A stretch of 64,000 nucleotides of DNA from Ctena decussata (Eukaryota > Mollusca > Bivalvia > Lucinida > Lucinidae), in NCBI GenBank assembly GCA_963989385.1, contig OZ022499.1, positions 78,915,903 through 78,979,902 on the forward strand, written 5' to 3'. The notes below the pieces were generated by a model, which saw only the letters and a program-made list of their open reading frames with translations, was not told the origin of the DNA and did no database searches. Made by a program: the position numbers and the translations under genes. Each line of letters starts with the position of its first letter. Within the stretch, counting starts at the first letter, position 1. Below are positions 9,978 to 21,657 of the stretch, one piece after another.

Positions 9978-10186
9978 GGCCAGTTGTTCAAAACTAATGA
10001 CATTGTAACGTTTCGTTAAAATTTCAAATGTTAATACTCAAATGCGGCAACAGGTTTTGTTGAAAAATATGAGAAGCTTTTGCACTGCAAAAATATCAGT
10101 GTATTTGGCTATTAGGACATAAAATACTTAACGAGTTGACCTCTTATCAAGCTCGTTAAGCTAAAAATGCTTTGAACAACTGGGCC
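9978..10186. mobile_element. Short TIR element (MITE), GGCCAGTTGTTCAAA ends
   Basis: The left end GGCCAGTTGTTCAAA is matched in reverse by TTTGAACAACTGGGCC at the right end with one extra base. CAGT flanks both sides (9974-9977 and 10187-10190) as a possible 4-bp target duplication. The 209-bp interior is non-coding, so transposase would come from elsewhere. Confidence 0.6.
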
Positions 10187-10190
10187 CAGT

Positions 10191-10613
10191 ACATTAATTT
10201 GCATATGTTTGTGATTATATGGTACTTTAAAACATTTTAGGGATGCACATGTGACCAATAGACCACATTCTGACAACCAGAGAGTCATAAAACTTGCCTG
10301 ATTGTCAGTAAAAGAACTTTTTCAGAGTGCTTCAAAGATGGATAACTATACTTAGCAAAAACAGAAAATTTGACGCTTTTTATTTTACCGTCATTTCTTG
10401 GGGTTTGAGAAATCAGAATTACAATATAAGTCAATATATTGCTTATATATATCTAGTGCATCGGCACTTTTCCAATTTCGTTGTGCACCAGCATAACTTA
10501 TTTTTAGCAGTATAGCTTTTAGCGAGTCAGTGTTAGAGCTTCCCACAGTATTGAAAATAGAGCGCAAAGTGTTCCAACAACTCTGGGTAACAGGATGTTG
10601 ATTTATTTATGGT
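10191..10613. other. No recognised feature
   Basis: AT-rich non-coding sequence between two MITEs. A 62-codon ORF has no recognisable motif. Confidence 0.35.
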
Positions 10614-10621
10614 GCATTAAG

Positions 10622-11096
10622 TAGGGGTGTAACAATACATCGGACTATCGATATATCACGATAGTAACATTGGCAATAGTCACAATCGATAGGGAAAGCT
10701 GCAATGTCAATACTATTGGCAATAGTGTTTCCAATATCGCAATAGTTTCAATAGTTTCTAGACATGCATCTATTTCTTGAAACAAGCCTTTAGCTAAAAG
10801 AATCATAGAAATGCATGTGGATTCCAAAGAATGAAAAATAATATTTTCTTGTATTTTGTAGCCAAGGTGTGCATGTTGTGAAACAACAGTCATTAAACAA
10901 TGCTTTTCAGCCGTAAATTTGTGAACATACCAGATTTTTATACAGAAAAGCTCAGTTTCTGGATAAAAAGTCTATCCCCAATAGTTATCGCAATGCATTG
11001 CAATAGCAACCTGCAATAGTAATAGTATCGCAATGGTACTTCTTGCAATGTCAATACTATCGCAATAGTCATTTATGGATTATTGTTACATCCCTA
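10622..11096. mobile_element. hAT-like MITE with 8-bp target duplication
   Basis: The ends TAGGGGTGTAACAATA and TATTGTTACATCCCTA are inverted copies with one mismatch. GCATTAAG flanks both sides (10614-10621 and 11097-11104). An 8-bp duplication and TAGGG-type ends fit the hAT superfamily. The 475-bp interior is full of short CAATAGT and ATCGCAATAG words in both orientations and encodes nothing. Confidence 0.88.
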
Positions 11097-11104
11097 GCAT
11101 TAAG

Positions 11105-12085
11105 GAATGCAAGGGAAACCAGTCATTCAAAGCATGTCGGCAATCTCGCAAACACAGAAATGAATTGGTGATTTCTTTTCAGTTGAAGCCGGCGAAATTC
11201 TGCCAGTAAGCAAGGACGAAGAAATCGGAAGACACCAATGATGAAAAACAATAAAATGGTGAAAAAAGCTGAGAAATCCTGTGCAAATAATTTCAAAATG
11301 AGTCTACAAAAGCCTGCGTTTCACTGGCTTTGTCACGACAATGCGAAAAAAATCTGTATAAAGCAAAACAAAAATAACGCTGTTTACTGTTGTTCTATGG
11401 TAAGTTAGAAGTAATTGGGTGTTCAAAATGCCAAAATCCTGGTTATTTGGTTGTAAAAAAAATGCTGGCCCCACCGAAAAAAAACTGGTGGCCCCTTTTC
11501 AAAATATTGATGGGCCACTGGCCCATTCTGACAAATTTCTAGATTGAACCCTGCTGTAACCTGTGAATATATTTGGTCAGTGATTATAACTTAATATTTT
11601 CTGTTCAAAATCCTTTAATTTGTTTCCATTTTTATAAGCATCAAACTACTACCAAGTGGCAAACTCTGGAAACATTGGCAACTGATTAAGCTAGATTTAG
11701 TTTTCCGTATGGAGCCCCACCTATTTACCGCAATACTAAGATAATCTCCCTTGACAGAATCTCTTCAGTATGGCTGACGATTGCTACCGCTATGCTCCAT
11801 GCACATGGACTTGCAGAAATTTTTGTATGCACTTGAGGATGAATAAATGTTCTTTGCCACCAGTTAGAGATATCTAAATTGTAAGTATTGCTAGTTCGTT
11901 CATTTTTCTTTTATCACCGCCATATGCAGACACCGGGCTAGATTCAAAGGTATCATCTTCAGATTGGGCTACTTTGTATGCATCATCTATAAGCCCTAAA
12001 TATTTTATTTGTAACAGCGTATATAGTAACCGCCTCTTCCTTTTGGGATATCCAGATATCGGAGCGGAGGTGGCTATGGTGGCCA
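11105..12085. other. No recognised feature
   Basis: Apparently low-copy sequence. It contains two opposing short ORFs around 11874-12201 without known motifs, one of which runs into the SINE head. I see no tandem or inverted structure. Confidence 0.35.
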
Positions 12086-12097
12086 ATGTTCAGAGAA

Positions 12098-12310
12098 GTG
12101 TGGTGGCCCAGTGGTTAGTGCACTTGACTCTGAAGCCAGAGGTCATGGGTTCGATCCCCGCCCAGGGCAAAGCCTTCCTATGTCCGAACGTGTTTCTCTA
12201 GCATCATTTGCAGGGATGATGTTAACAAGTGTGCTGTCCCTCAGATCCAGACATTAACTGGAGGCCCCCTGCACATACAAACTTTACCTATTACCCTTGG
12301 TAAATAGTCA
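12098..12310 (+). mobile_element. tRNA-derived SINE
   Basis: A pol III promoter is visible: an A-box-like TGGCCCAGTGG near 12101 and a B-box GGTTCGATCCC near 12149, with cloverleaf-like spacing. About 150 bp of non-tRNA body follows. The anticodon region does not fold cleanly, so this is a SINE head and not a working tRNA gene. The right end is estimated. Confidence 0.7.
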
Positions 12311-12766
12311 ATATGTCAGAACCCAACCAAACTAGGACGGTAACCAGTTGCCGATTATGCGCAGTAAGCTATCTCGCCATGTGAGCTGCTAAGCGTATAT
12401 AGGCTACATTTGCCCAAAACGATTTCGGCCAAGAGTATTGACTTTAATGTCAATCTCTGTGCAATTTGAGTGTTTGTTAATTGGCCTAGGATAACCAAAC
12501 CCATTTCCTAGTCCGATATGACATTAATCCAGTTTCCCCTTTGTTACCCTAGTTTAATGGGGTATGAACAACGAAAAAGAACAGCGAAATGACATATTAT
12601 AAGTGTCTTGCTTACTGTCAGATCCTTATTACTCTGCTTTGTTATTTATATGTATGCAAAAGTTTTCTGTAAACCAAAGGATACAGCGATTTAAATGACA
12701 AAACCTGCCACCGTTAACTTAAATGTTATCAGCATGAACAACAAACTTTGAGGTGGTAAATCCATG
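12311..12766. other. No recognised feature
   Basis: Non-coding AT-rich sequence with no repeat that I recognise. Confidence 0.35.
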
Positions 12767-12771
12767 ATTGG

Positions 12772-13833
12772 CAGGGCTCTCGATCACCGAAATTTGGGGC
12801 TGAAATTCGGCTCCATTCCCAATGCCAAAAAGTATGTTTTTTTCCCAATTCCAGATGAAAAATTCCCAATCTGACCAAGTCTGTTTGGTCCAAGAATACT
12901 GCAGTTGTATCACTTCAGAATGTAATAAAAGTAAAAATGTTAACATAATTTATAACTTTAAAAAAATCAGAAAGTGTTTACATTTTCAATCACGATCGTC
13001 ATCTTTTGTTACTGGAAACCGGTACCGGGTTTTATCATGGACTGTGAGAGTTACTTCCCTTACAATAGTGGGTCAATCGATTTTCACAGACTTTTTCGGC
13101 CATATCCAAAATTGCAAACAGGATTAACGGGACACCCAAGAGTTATTAGAGTGATAGTGACATACCATGATGATTTTGTACTGGTAGGACTGAAAATTTT
13201 GTCATATTCTGCTGTGTGAAATTCCACTTTCTCTCAACTTCACACACTTTGCCACATGTAATATGGTAGTTTGTTCTACATAGCAAGTCGTGGCAGTACT
13301 AGAAAGGATTCATATTCCACAGTAACAGCAACCTTACAGGGCTACTGAGGTGTCTGAGATTATAATTTTTTGACCTCTGATATCCTTTTCAGGGATTTGA
13401 AGGAAGACGGATATTTTTCTAAGTGCATATTTTGCAACAAAAATATTGAATAATTTAAAAATTAAACATCCAAATTGTTCCTGAAATTGCATGAAAATAT
13501 AATATACTATTGTCATAATGTAACTCTTTTTATCTAGGTCCCAGTCTTGTCTTCAATTTGAGAGTGGCAAGATAGGGAAGTTGTCAGTTCAAAGGAAAGA
13601 AAGAAAAACTCAACATATACTTAAAGTTTTGGTATTATCTAATATCACAACTATTATGATTCACTATCTGCTATGTCTGCTTATTGACTCGATTCCTCTG
13701 AAAATATAACAGTACCATGTGTAAGTTGTGTTGGTATGACAATAAATTTTCCCAATTTTTTGACAAAACGACACTATTTTTCCCAATTTTAAAGGCCCCG
13801 GCCCCATTCCCAAAAAGGGCTGCGAGAGCCCTG
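12772..13833. mobile_element. TIR element, CAGGGCTCTCG ends, 5-bp flanking repeat
   Basis: The left end CAGGGCTCTCG is matched by CGAGAGCCCTG at 13823-13833. ATTGG flanks both sides (12767-12771 and 13834-13838). CAGGG ends and a short duplication suggest a hAT-related group with 5-bp target sites. The 1,062-bp interior repeats TTCCCAATT-type words near both ends and has no transposase. The ORFs at 12822-13219 show no known domain. Confidence 0.78.
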
Positions 13834-13838
13834 ATTGG

Positions 13839-15044
13839 ATTTGACATCCAGAAAGTTTAATTCATCATATCGATAACTAGTGCCCTACGGGCATTTGTGC
13901 ATTTGCCCTTTTATGTAGATTCATGAATATCAAAACTAGGACAGATAAAGCAGCTAAATACCACTTATTTATTTATGGCATGCTTTTAGCACGTCAGAAT
14001 AAATAAGACAATTTAAATATCTTTTATCACAAAGCTGACAGGTTGAAATTTAAACATGACAGCGGAAGCGGGTGCAGTTTAGCCCCTGCTGTGACTTCAG
14101 AGCTAATGTTTACCTTTAAAACTAGTATGTTTACCATAGCAACAATATATTTTTATATTGTATATTCATCGGAGAAATAGGGAAAAATATTTGTGAACCA
14201 GGGAAAATTCAAAAAAGTCTTATTTTTTCATTAAACCAAGTAGATGTTTTTTTGTGGATAATGAAGCAGACAGATATAAAGTTGCATTTTAAGGTAAACG
14301 TTTACCGAAAATGTGTATCTTTTCTTTGTTTAAAATGTAATATATTATATACGCGAAAGGTATTTGGCTAATGCGCACATGTAGATGATGTCTAAGATTT
14401 TTAGGATGCGATGCGCCTACACTACCCGCAAAATGTCAAGGGAGGCAACACGAGCTGATTGCACAACAAAATGGCGGATCTAAATTACCCAAGGAAGTTT
14501 GTATGTGCCCTGTGTATAGACCTGTACACAGGTCCCTCCGTAGCTTCTTACACGTCGCTACCTCTGTAGCTTCTGAAGTGTAACGTAACGTCAGAGGATC
14601 GGGACTACCCTGTGCAGGGAGAGTCATGCCCTGTGCAGGTTAAAGATCCCTACTATAGCTACATGTAGGCTTTCATCCTGCATTACCGGAGTGTACAAAA
14701 GTACACCTGCTCATATTCTTCGACAGAAGGTGTAGCAGTATACATAGAAAGAAAAGAAAAAGGTTACATAAATTGGTCGCGAAAACTGATTACTATGTCG
14801 CGAAAACCGGTGACATCCATGAATTCAGGTGCTTTATAATCCTGAAAGAATTTTTACACAAATGTATAAAATGAAAGTTATTTTTTTTGCCATTAAAAAG
14901 TAGTGTAAATATGGAGTACGGAACCTTCATCGATTAGTATCTCAGTTTGATTCTCTATTTGTTTCCTTCCAATTTCCCGGCGGAGACTATCTGCATAGTC
15001 CTCGTGTAGGATAGTCGTATGACGGCCGTGAGTATTTGGGGTAC
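13839..15044. other. No recognised gene; local short inverted words
   Basis: About 1.2 kb of AT-rich DNA. Around 14515-14640 there are imperfect repeats of GACCTGTACACAGGTC, GTAGCTTCT and CCTGTGCAGG, suggesting a decayed palindromic element. No coding signal. Confidence 0.4.
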
Positions 15045-15051
15045 CATAGAC

Positions 15052-15196
15052 CACAGGCACTTGAAGTTTAGACCGTGAAAAACTTCAACATGTTAAAAAT
15101 CGGGAAGACCATATCATTTATTGTATAGTGTTGTATTGGACACTTTGGATGACAAGGTCTAGAAATGTTTTTAAGCTAGAACTTCAAGCTCCTGTG
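15052..15196. mobile_element. Short relative of the 49983-50883 TIR element
   Basis: CACAGGCACTTGAAGTT at the left is answered by AACTTCAAGCTCCTGTG at the right. These ends are diverged versions of the CACAGGCGCTTGAAGTT ends of the 901-bp element at 49983. The flanks CATAGAC and CATACTA only partly agree. It is probably an old internal-deletion copy of 145 bp. Confidence 0.6.
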
Positions 15197-15365
15197 CATA
15201 CTAGACTCTCCAACAAGCTCTGTCCGCTGATCCTGTTTTCAGCTGTCCTTGTTGTGCTGGCAGTCCCTGTCCACTCTTTATTATGGTTTGAAATAATAGC
15301 GAGCCTGTTCCATAAAACAAGTCATTGGAAAAAAAGAATACCAATAATAATCTGTAGTAGCATAT

Positions 15366-16530
15366 ATTTGGATATCCATACATTGATTTTTTATCCATAG
15401 TTATTACAGGTATCGATTATTATTTTCTGATATCCAAAAATGAATAATGGATATCAATAAATCAAATTGTGGATAACCAAAATTGAATTAAGCATATCCA
15501 AATAAGGGAATAAATAATAATAGCACCCCATATTTTACTATATCAATAATTCGATTTATGGTTATCCATAAATTGAATTATGGATTTCCAAAATATTTGT
15601 TATATTTAGAAATCCAAAATTCTATTTTCGGATATCCATCATTCCATTTTGGATGTCCTTAAATCAAATTATCGATATCAAATATTCTGCTTATTTATGG
15701 ATATCCAAATATCGATTTATGGATATTCAAACATTGAATTATGGATATCCATAATTCATATTATGGATATTCAAAAATATTTCTTATTTTTGGATATCCA
15801 TAATTCAATTTTTGGATATCCATAATTCGATTTTTGGATTCCATAAATCGATTAATGGATATCCAATATTATTTTGTGATATCCAAAAATGAATACTGAC
15901 TATTGATAAATGGAATAATGGATATCCAAAATAAATTATTGATATCCAAAAAAAAGGGAAAAAATGGTAAAATGGCACCCCATAAAAAAAGAAGATTTTT
16001 AGATAGCTAACAAACAGTTTATGGATATCCATAAATGATATTATGGATATCCAATATTATGCTGTGTATTTTAAATATCCGTAAATCAAATTATGGATAT
16101 CCAAAAATTGATAAATGGATATAAATAAATAGTTAAACTGCACCCCATTTTTTATGGATATCCAGTAATCAGTTATAGGATATCCATGATTTAATTTATG
16201 GATATCCAATAATACAGCATATTCATAATCCATAATTTGATTTATGGATTTCAATATATCTAATTATGGATATCTTTAATTCAAATTATGGGTATCCAAA
16301 ATTAAAGCAGATTTTGGATACCCAAAAATTGAATTATGGATATCAATAAAATGAATGATGGACATCCATAAATCAAATTATGAATATCCAATATTCTGTA
16401 TTTTTTAATATCCATAAACTGAATTATGGATATTCAAAATATTTCTTATTTTTAGATATCCATAATTTGATTTTGGATATTTATCCTTTGATTTTTGGAT
16501 GCCCATTAATTGATTTATTGATATTCATAA
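15366..16530. repeat. Degenerate GGATATCC palindrome array
   Basis: Over about 1.15 kb the word ATGGATATCCAAAA or its complement recurs several dozen times, roughly every 20-35 bases, mixed with AATTGAATTATGG-type spacers. Units vary in length and spacing, so it is not a clean satellite. GGATATCC is its own complement, so direct and inverted orders are mixed. ORFs here are by-products of the repeat. Confidence 0.85.
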
Positions 16531-17310
16531 ATAAGTTAAGATAATTACAACAAAATTCAGCTTTATAAACAATAGACTGGTGAAGTTGTCTCAAAACTCC
16601 TGAAAATGGCCAAACTGAAAGTTTTATGATAACTCCACTAGTGCTTGCTCTAATAAATGCCCCTGCCACTTTTCCAAAAATAATGTTACAATGACTTGCC
16701 AACCTCCATGTTTTCCATCAGTTTTACACAGTGGAGCAACATGAATTCCTGTTTGCTTCATTGGAGGATGTTTTTACCCATAGAATTCTTCTGTCATTAA
16801 TTTTGTACTTTTTTTTTTCTTCTTGGTTCTGTAAACTTCGTAGATCCTCAACAATAATTGCACTGCAAGCTTCTACTGGTGGATCAGTACAGTTTTGCTT
16901 TGGAAGCTTTGAATGGAAGGTGAATTTTTCTTACACAACATCCTACTGGGCGCACACAGTTTAATCAATATTTTATCTACCTTGTTGAAGCAATGTGGGC
17001 TCGGTGTTGATTCAACATTGTGTGCCTGCTGGGATGTACTGACAATAACGCCTGCTTAAAAGTTTCATTACTGATTGGCATCACATGAAAGGGTACTTTA
17101 TGCCATTTGCATGGCAGGCTCAGATCGGCCTGTGCATATGTGCAGTCTGAAACCTAGGAGTATATTTGATAGTGGGGAATCCGGTCAGTCTAAGTAGATG
17201 CCCATACTGATTTGAGCATTTAAAATGTGCAGATGGAATGAGATCCCCTTTTATTAAGGACTTATAATAGATCTTTTATGTGTGTGTGTGTTTTTATTTT
17301 TTTTGCTTTA
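16531..17310. other. No recognised gene
   Basis: This holds two opposing ORFs of about 75 codons without motifs, a CTCAGATCGGCCTGTGCAT fragment near 17108 that resembles the GATCAGCCTGGGCAT MITE family, and a short TG run at 17279-17291. Confidence 0.35.
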
Positions 17311-17315
17311 ATATA

Positions 17316-18010
17316 CTGCTCACAAAAAGTAGTGGATATTTTGACATAGAAGCGAGTAGAAAAAATAAGAAAAATGGATGGGTTAGATTATTATTTTAGT
17401 TTGATAGAGCACTTTTTAAGTGACAGTATTACGCTAAAACAGAAACAGTCACAGCAGGTCACATGACCTAGAGCAACACATAAAGGGCTATGGGGTCTAC
17501 ACCTCGATTTCGCATTGGCGGAAAAAATTCTTTCGAACCCTCAGTTTCTGTGAATATCTAAATTCTGCATAATTTTCCAAACTGAAAACATCCACTTTGG
17601 AAGGCTTTATTGCATTATTTGAGGTGTAGGGCCCTTGCAAATGTCACCACCGGTGAGACAATTCACCACACAATGTTATCGTTTACGCCTACCATTTCGT
17701 CCTGTGATAAAACCACACGAAAAAAGTATCTGCATCTTGTGAACTGAGACATTAGGCGTCTGTCATAATGAAGTTTGCATAAAAATGATTAGCCATTGCT
17801 GTGCTGGATTCGTGCGAAATTTGGATGTCCACCCCTTGTCCACTTCCAATTTACTCTAGGTCACGTGACAAGCTTTAAAGTATCAATATTCATATTGAAG
17901 GTCGCTATAAATATTTGTTTTATGAATTATAACAGTTTAGTATTCATCTACTCATTTTTCTTAATTCTGCTTATTTAAATGTCTTAATATCCCCTACTTA
18001 TTTTGAGCAG
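17316..18010. mobile_element. Tc1/mariner-like MITE with TA target site
   Basis: CTGCTCACAAAAAGTAGTGG at the left is matched by complementary CCCCTACTTATTTTGAGCAG at the right with few mismatches. TA flanks both ends. Ends of this CTGCTCAAAA type with a TA target fit Tc1/mariner. The 695-bp interior has no transposase reading frame. Confidence 0.78.
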
Positions 18011-18036
18011 TATGTATGCTTTTTTACCATCTGTTG

Positions 18037-18150
18037 TATATATGTGCATATATGTAAATGATGTAAATTGTTTGAGGGCCTCATGGAAGATTAGCTACAT
18101 TGCTAAATTTGTTACCCTTGTATAATAAAGACTTTACTTACTCACTTACT
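18037..18150 (+). mobile_element. LINE-like 3' tail fragment
   Basis: GTTACCCTTGTATAATAAAG followed by ACTTACTTACTCACTTACT resembles the 3' end of invertebrate LINEs that finish in a short tandem repeat rather than poly(A). It is only about 110 bp, with no coding part. It directly follows the TA-flanked MITE. Confidence 0.45.
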
Positions 18151-18230
18151 GTTGGAGCCTTAAGATACCCATAAATACAGGTCCTATCATGTTGGCCAAC
18201 ATCCTAACCAAGGGTGTAGCTACCTATACA

Positions 18231-18300
18231 GCAAATACGCAGGTGTGTATTGAAATTTTGTCAAAATTGACAAAATTTCAATACACACCTGCGTATTTGC
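18231..18300. repeat. 70-bp near-perfect palindrome
   Basis: Both ends read GCAAATACGCAGGTGTGTAT on their own strand, and pairing continues for 34 bases per arm with essentially no loop. It would extrude as a cruciform or snap back as single strand. Short foldback elements of this kind are usually MITE remnants. Confidence 0.9.
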
Positions 18301-18453
18301 TTGATGAAAATTTATAGATTAGACCAGATATCAATACCAATTGCCAAAGTGGCTGAAATACTAGCTTTCTCTTCAATAAGTAGAGAATAAAACATGGTTG
18401 TGCGTATAATGAAATTACCTCTAGTTACGCCCCTGCTAACACCCTGACTCTTC

Positions 18454-18667
18454 AGGTGAATGGGTATACTTTCAGAGAAAGTAACTCTGCCATTTTAATT
18501 TCTGTCTTATAGACCCTAGAGGCAAATTAAGACCACATTTCTGAAGGGCTGTACTGTCATGGAAAGCACAAAGGCTGACAACTCGTGACTTCTGTGTGTA
18601 TAGAAGTCACAAGTTGTCCGCCTCTGTAAAACTGTCCGAAAAGCATCAAGGTATACCCATTCACCAT
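18454..18667. mobile_element. Palindromic MITE, AGGTGAATGGGTATAC ends
   Basis: The ends AGGTGAATGGGTATAC and GTATACCCATTCACC are complementary. The centre has a second hairpin, ACAACTCGTGACTTCT with its near-complement at 18600-18620. It belongs with the TTAAGGTGAATGGGTAC family at 29655, 32395, 34161 and 49294. Confidence 0.65.
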
Positions 18668-19039
18668 AATTGATATAGTGCAGTTTTAATTCCAGCCAAG
18701 GTTGTAGGTTTCTGTAGTTTCTGAATTATTTCATCATCATCTCCCAAAGCCCCGATACAACAAATACTGTTGAATCGGCCATAAAATCACAAATCAATTC
18801 CTTCAATATTCATAAATACACGTATATAACAGAAAGTGTGCCTGTTTTTAAATTCAACACTTTTTCTAACTTTAAACCTTTTGATTTAGAAAGCTAATTT
18901 CCACCATACTATATTGGCTGTGTCTACCATTCTGATGACTGGTAGGTGGTAGGGCTGGAATGAGTACCTGGGTACCTAAGTTCGGGTCGGGATGACCAAT
19001 TACTCGGGTACAAATTTACTACCTGTTATCCAGATTCTT
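18668..19039. other. No recognised feature
   Basis: AT-rich non-coding sequence. Confidence 0.35.
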
Positions 19040-19147
19040 CCCAGCAGGCACATGACGTTAAAATGACGTCGTACTGACGTCGATGCGACGTAATGACGTC
19101 GCCTCGACGTCAGTAGGACGTCATTTCGACGTCATGTGCCCACTGGG
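19040..19147. mobile_element. 108-bp CRE-rich foldback MITE, copy 1
   Basis: The whole 108 bp is one inverted repeat running from CCCAGCAGGCACATGACGT to ACGTCATGTGCCCACTGGG. Arms carry TGACGTC/GACGTCA about every 12 bases. A second copy of exactly the same length is at 31381. No coding capacity. Confidence 0.85.
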
Positions 19148-19466
19148 TTATTATGTAACATATAAATATTCTATTTCAACAGAATTCCAAGCGCATAGAG
19201 CAGTGTTTGGTGTGAATGTCTTATACAAATTCCAACCATAAATTAACAAACCATTTTTGTACATCATAATATGAAGTCGAAAAAGGGCCATAACTCCCAC
19301 AATAATCGACGGATTTTACCCAACATCAAACTTGACCTGTATTTTATGATTATATAGCTGTGTATGAAATATGAATTCAATACGCCAATCCTTTCAAATC
19401 TTAAAATTTTGAACAAGCCAGTTTTCTTTACTGACCATTACCGTGCAGGGCTGTCAAAAATAAGCA

Positions 19467-21428
19467 TTTTAGCTCACCTGAGCCAGCGGCTCCGGGGGAG
19501 CTTATAGGATGGTAAGGCTCCGTTGTCCGTCGTCCGTCGTACGTCCACACTTTAAAACAACTTCTCCTCTGAAACCGCTGGGCCGATTGTAACCAAATTT
19601 CATATAGAGCCTCCTGGGACCTTAGGAACGAAAAGTTGTTCAAACGGTCCTGGTCAAATGACCAACATGGCCGCCATGCCCATATATGGTAAAAACCTGA
19701 AAAAATCTTCTTCTCCAGAATCAATATGTCGATGGCCTTGAAACTTGGTATTTAGCATCGGGTACACAAGTACTACCAAGATTGTTCAAATTATGACCTT
19801 GGGTTGACCTTGACCTTTTTTTACGGTAAGATCAAATTTGCTTCCTTATGCTTTTATATGGCAAAATGCTGCAACATAATATATCTTGGAAACTGTTGAA
19901 GATTTTGGACTAAAATTGGTACATACAGTCATCTTAATGACTACATGAAGATTTATGAGTACAAGAGGTCAAGGTCATTCTTTGACCTTTGACCCAGAAC
20001 TCTCATAGTTTGACAATATCAAACAATCTCCTCAAAAACAACTAGGCCAATTGTAACCAAATTTCATATAGATCCTCCAGGGGTTGAGGAAATGGAAATT
20101 TGTTCATACGGTCCAGGTCACATGACCAACATGGCCACCATGCCCATATATGGTAAAAACCTTTAAAAATCTTCTTATCCAGAACCAGCAGACTGATGGC
20201 CTTGAAACTCGGTATGTAGCATTGGGTACTCAAGTACTATCAAGATTGTTCAAATTATGACCCTGGGTTGACCTTGACCTTTTGTTAGGCAAGGTCAAAT
20301 ATCGTAAATGCTAGAACATCATTCTTCATGGTAAGTTTTGAAGATTTTGGCCTAAAAATTGGTATATACAATTATCTTAATGAGTACAGGAAGATTTGTG
20401 AGTACAAGAGGTCAAGGTCATTCTTTGACCTTTGACCCAGAAATCTCAGATTTTGACAGTTTCAAACAATCTGCTCTAAAACCACTGGGCCAATTGGAAC
20501 CAAATTTCATATAGAGCCTTAAGGGGTTGAGGGAATGAAAAAAAATTTCTAACGGTCCTGGACACATGACCAACATGGCCGCCACGCCCATATATGGTAA
20601 ATACCATTAAAAATCTTCTTCTCCAGAACCAATTGACAGATGGCCTTGAGACTTTGTATGTAGCATTGGGTACTTGAGTACTATCAAGATTGTTCAAATT
20701 ATGACCTTGTGTTGACCTTGACCTTTTTACAGCAAGGTCAAATATGGGAAAATGGTAGAACATAAGATTTCATGGAAAGTTTTGAAGATTTTGGCCTAAA
20801 AAATTGGTACATGTATATACAGTTGTCTTAATGAGTTCATGAAGAATTATGAGTACAAGAGGTCAAGGTCATTCGTTTTACCTTTGATCCAATTGCTCAT
20901 ATTTTGACATTTTCAACCATTTCCTCAAAAGCCAAAGGGCCAATTGTGAACACATTTCATATAGAGCCTCCAGGGGGTTGATTGAATGAAAATTTGTTCA
21001 AACGGTCCAGGTCACATGACCAACTTGGCCGCCATTACCACTTATGGTATAAATCTTTAATATTTTTCTTCTCCAGAACCAATACACCTATGGCCTTGAA
21101 ACTTGGTAAATAGCATGGAGTACTAGAGTACCACCAAGACTGTTCATATGGTGACCTTGGGTTTACCTTGACCTTTTTTGCGGCATGGTCAAATATTGGA
21201 AAATGCTAGAACATAAGATTTCATGGAAAGTTTGGAAGATTTTGGTCTAAAAATGGTATATATGGTTGTCTTAATGAGCACATGAAAATTTTATGAGTAC
21301 AAGTGGTCATGGTCATTCTTTGACTTTTGACCCCAAACTCATATTTTGACAATTTCAGACATGACAAGTAAAAGCCACCTTGCCAATTGTTCAGGTGAGC
21401 GATTCAGGGCCTCATGGCCCTCTTGTTT
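19467..21428 (-). mobile_element. Hairpin-ended element A (AGCTCACC type), about 2 kb
   Basis: Read on the minus strand it begins AACAAGAGGGCCATGAGGCC (hairpin GGGCC/GGCCC), then CGCTCACCTGAAC. It ends with a GACGGACGAC tract, a hairpin and CAGGTGAGCTAAAA. Inside are about four units of roughly 450-500 bp, each with TGACCTTGACCTT, GGTCAAGGTCATT, CATATATGG and TTTCATATAGA words. Small ORFs sharing the FYHIWAWW motif come from these units and are not genes. No transposase. Confidence 0.85.
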
Positions 21429-21657
21429 ATCTGTATAACAGAACGGCTGTGCCACACCTAAGTTTCAGTGCAATATCGTAAAAATTCTTAGTATTGGGAT
21501 AGATAGATCTGAATGAGCCACACTGTAGACTAACAGGAGCAGTCTGATCAGGGTCTACAATGTTTGCCATTCCACATTCCATTCTGCATCTTCTACACAC
21601 ATTATGACAATGAAAAACCACTTTTCAATTTTAGGACAGTCACAGTAATTATACTCC
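21429..21657. other. Short spacer between elements A and B
   Basis: Unrecognised sequence. Around 21500-21560 there are CTGAATGAGCC and GATCAGGGTCTACAATGTTTGCC words related to the GGCAAACA...GATCAGACTG hairpin family. Confidence 0.4.

Noticed and set aside
15366..16530. CRISPR-like array
   Set aside because: Repeats are short palindromes with variable spacing and no uniform spacers, in eukaryotic DNA.
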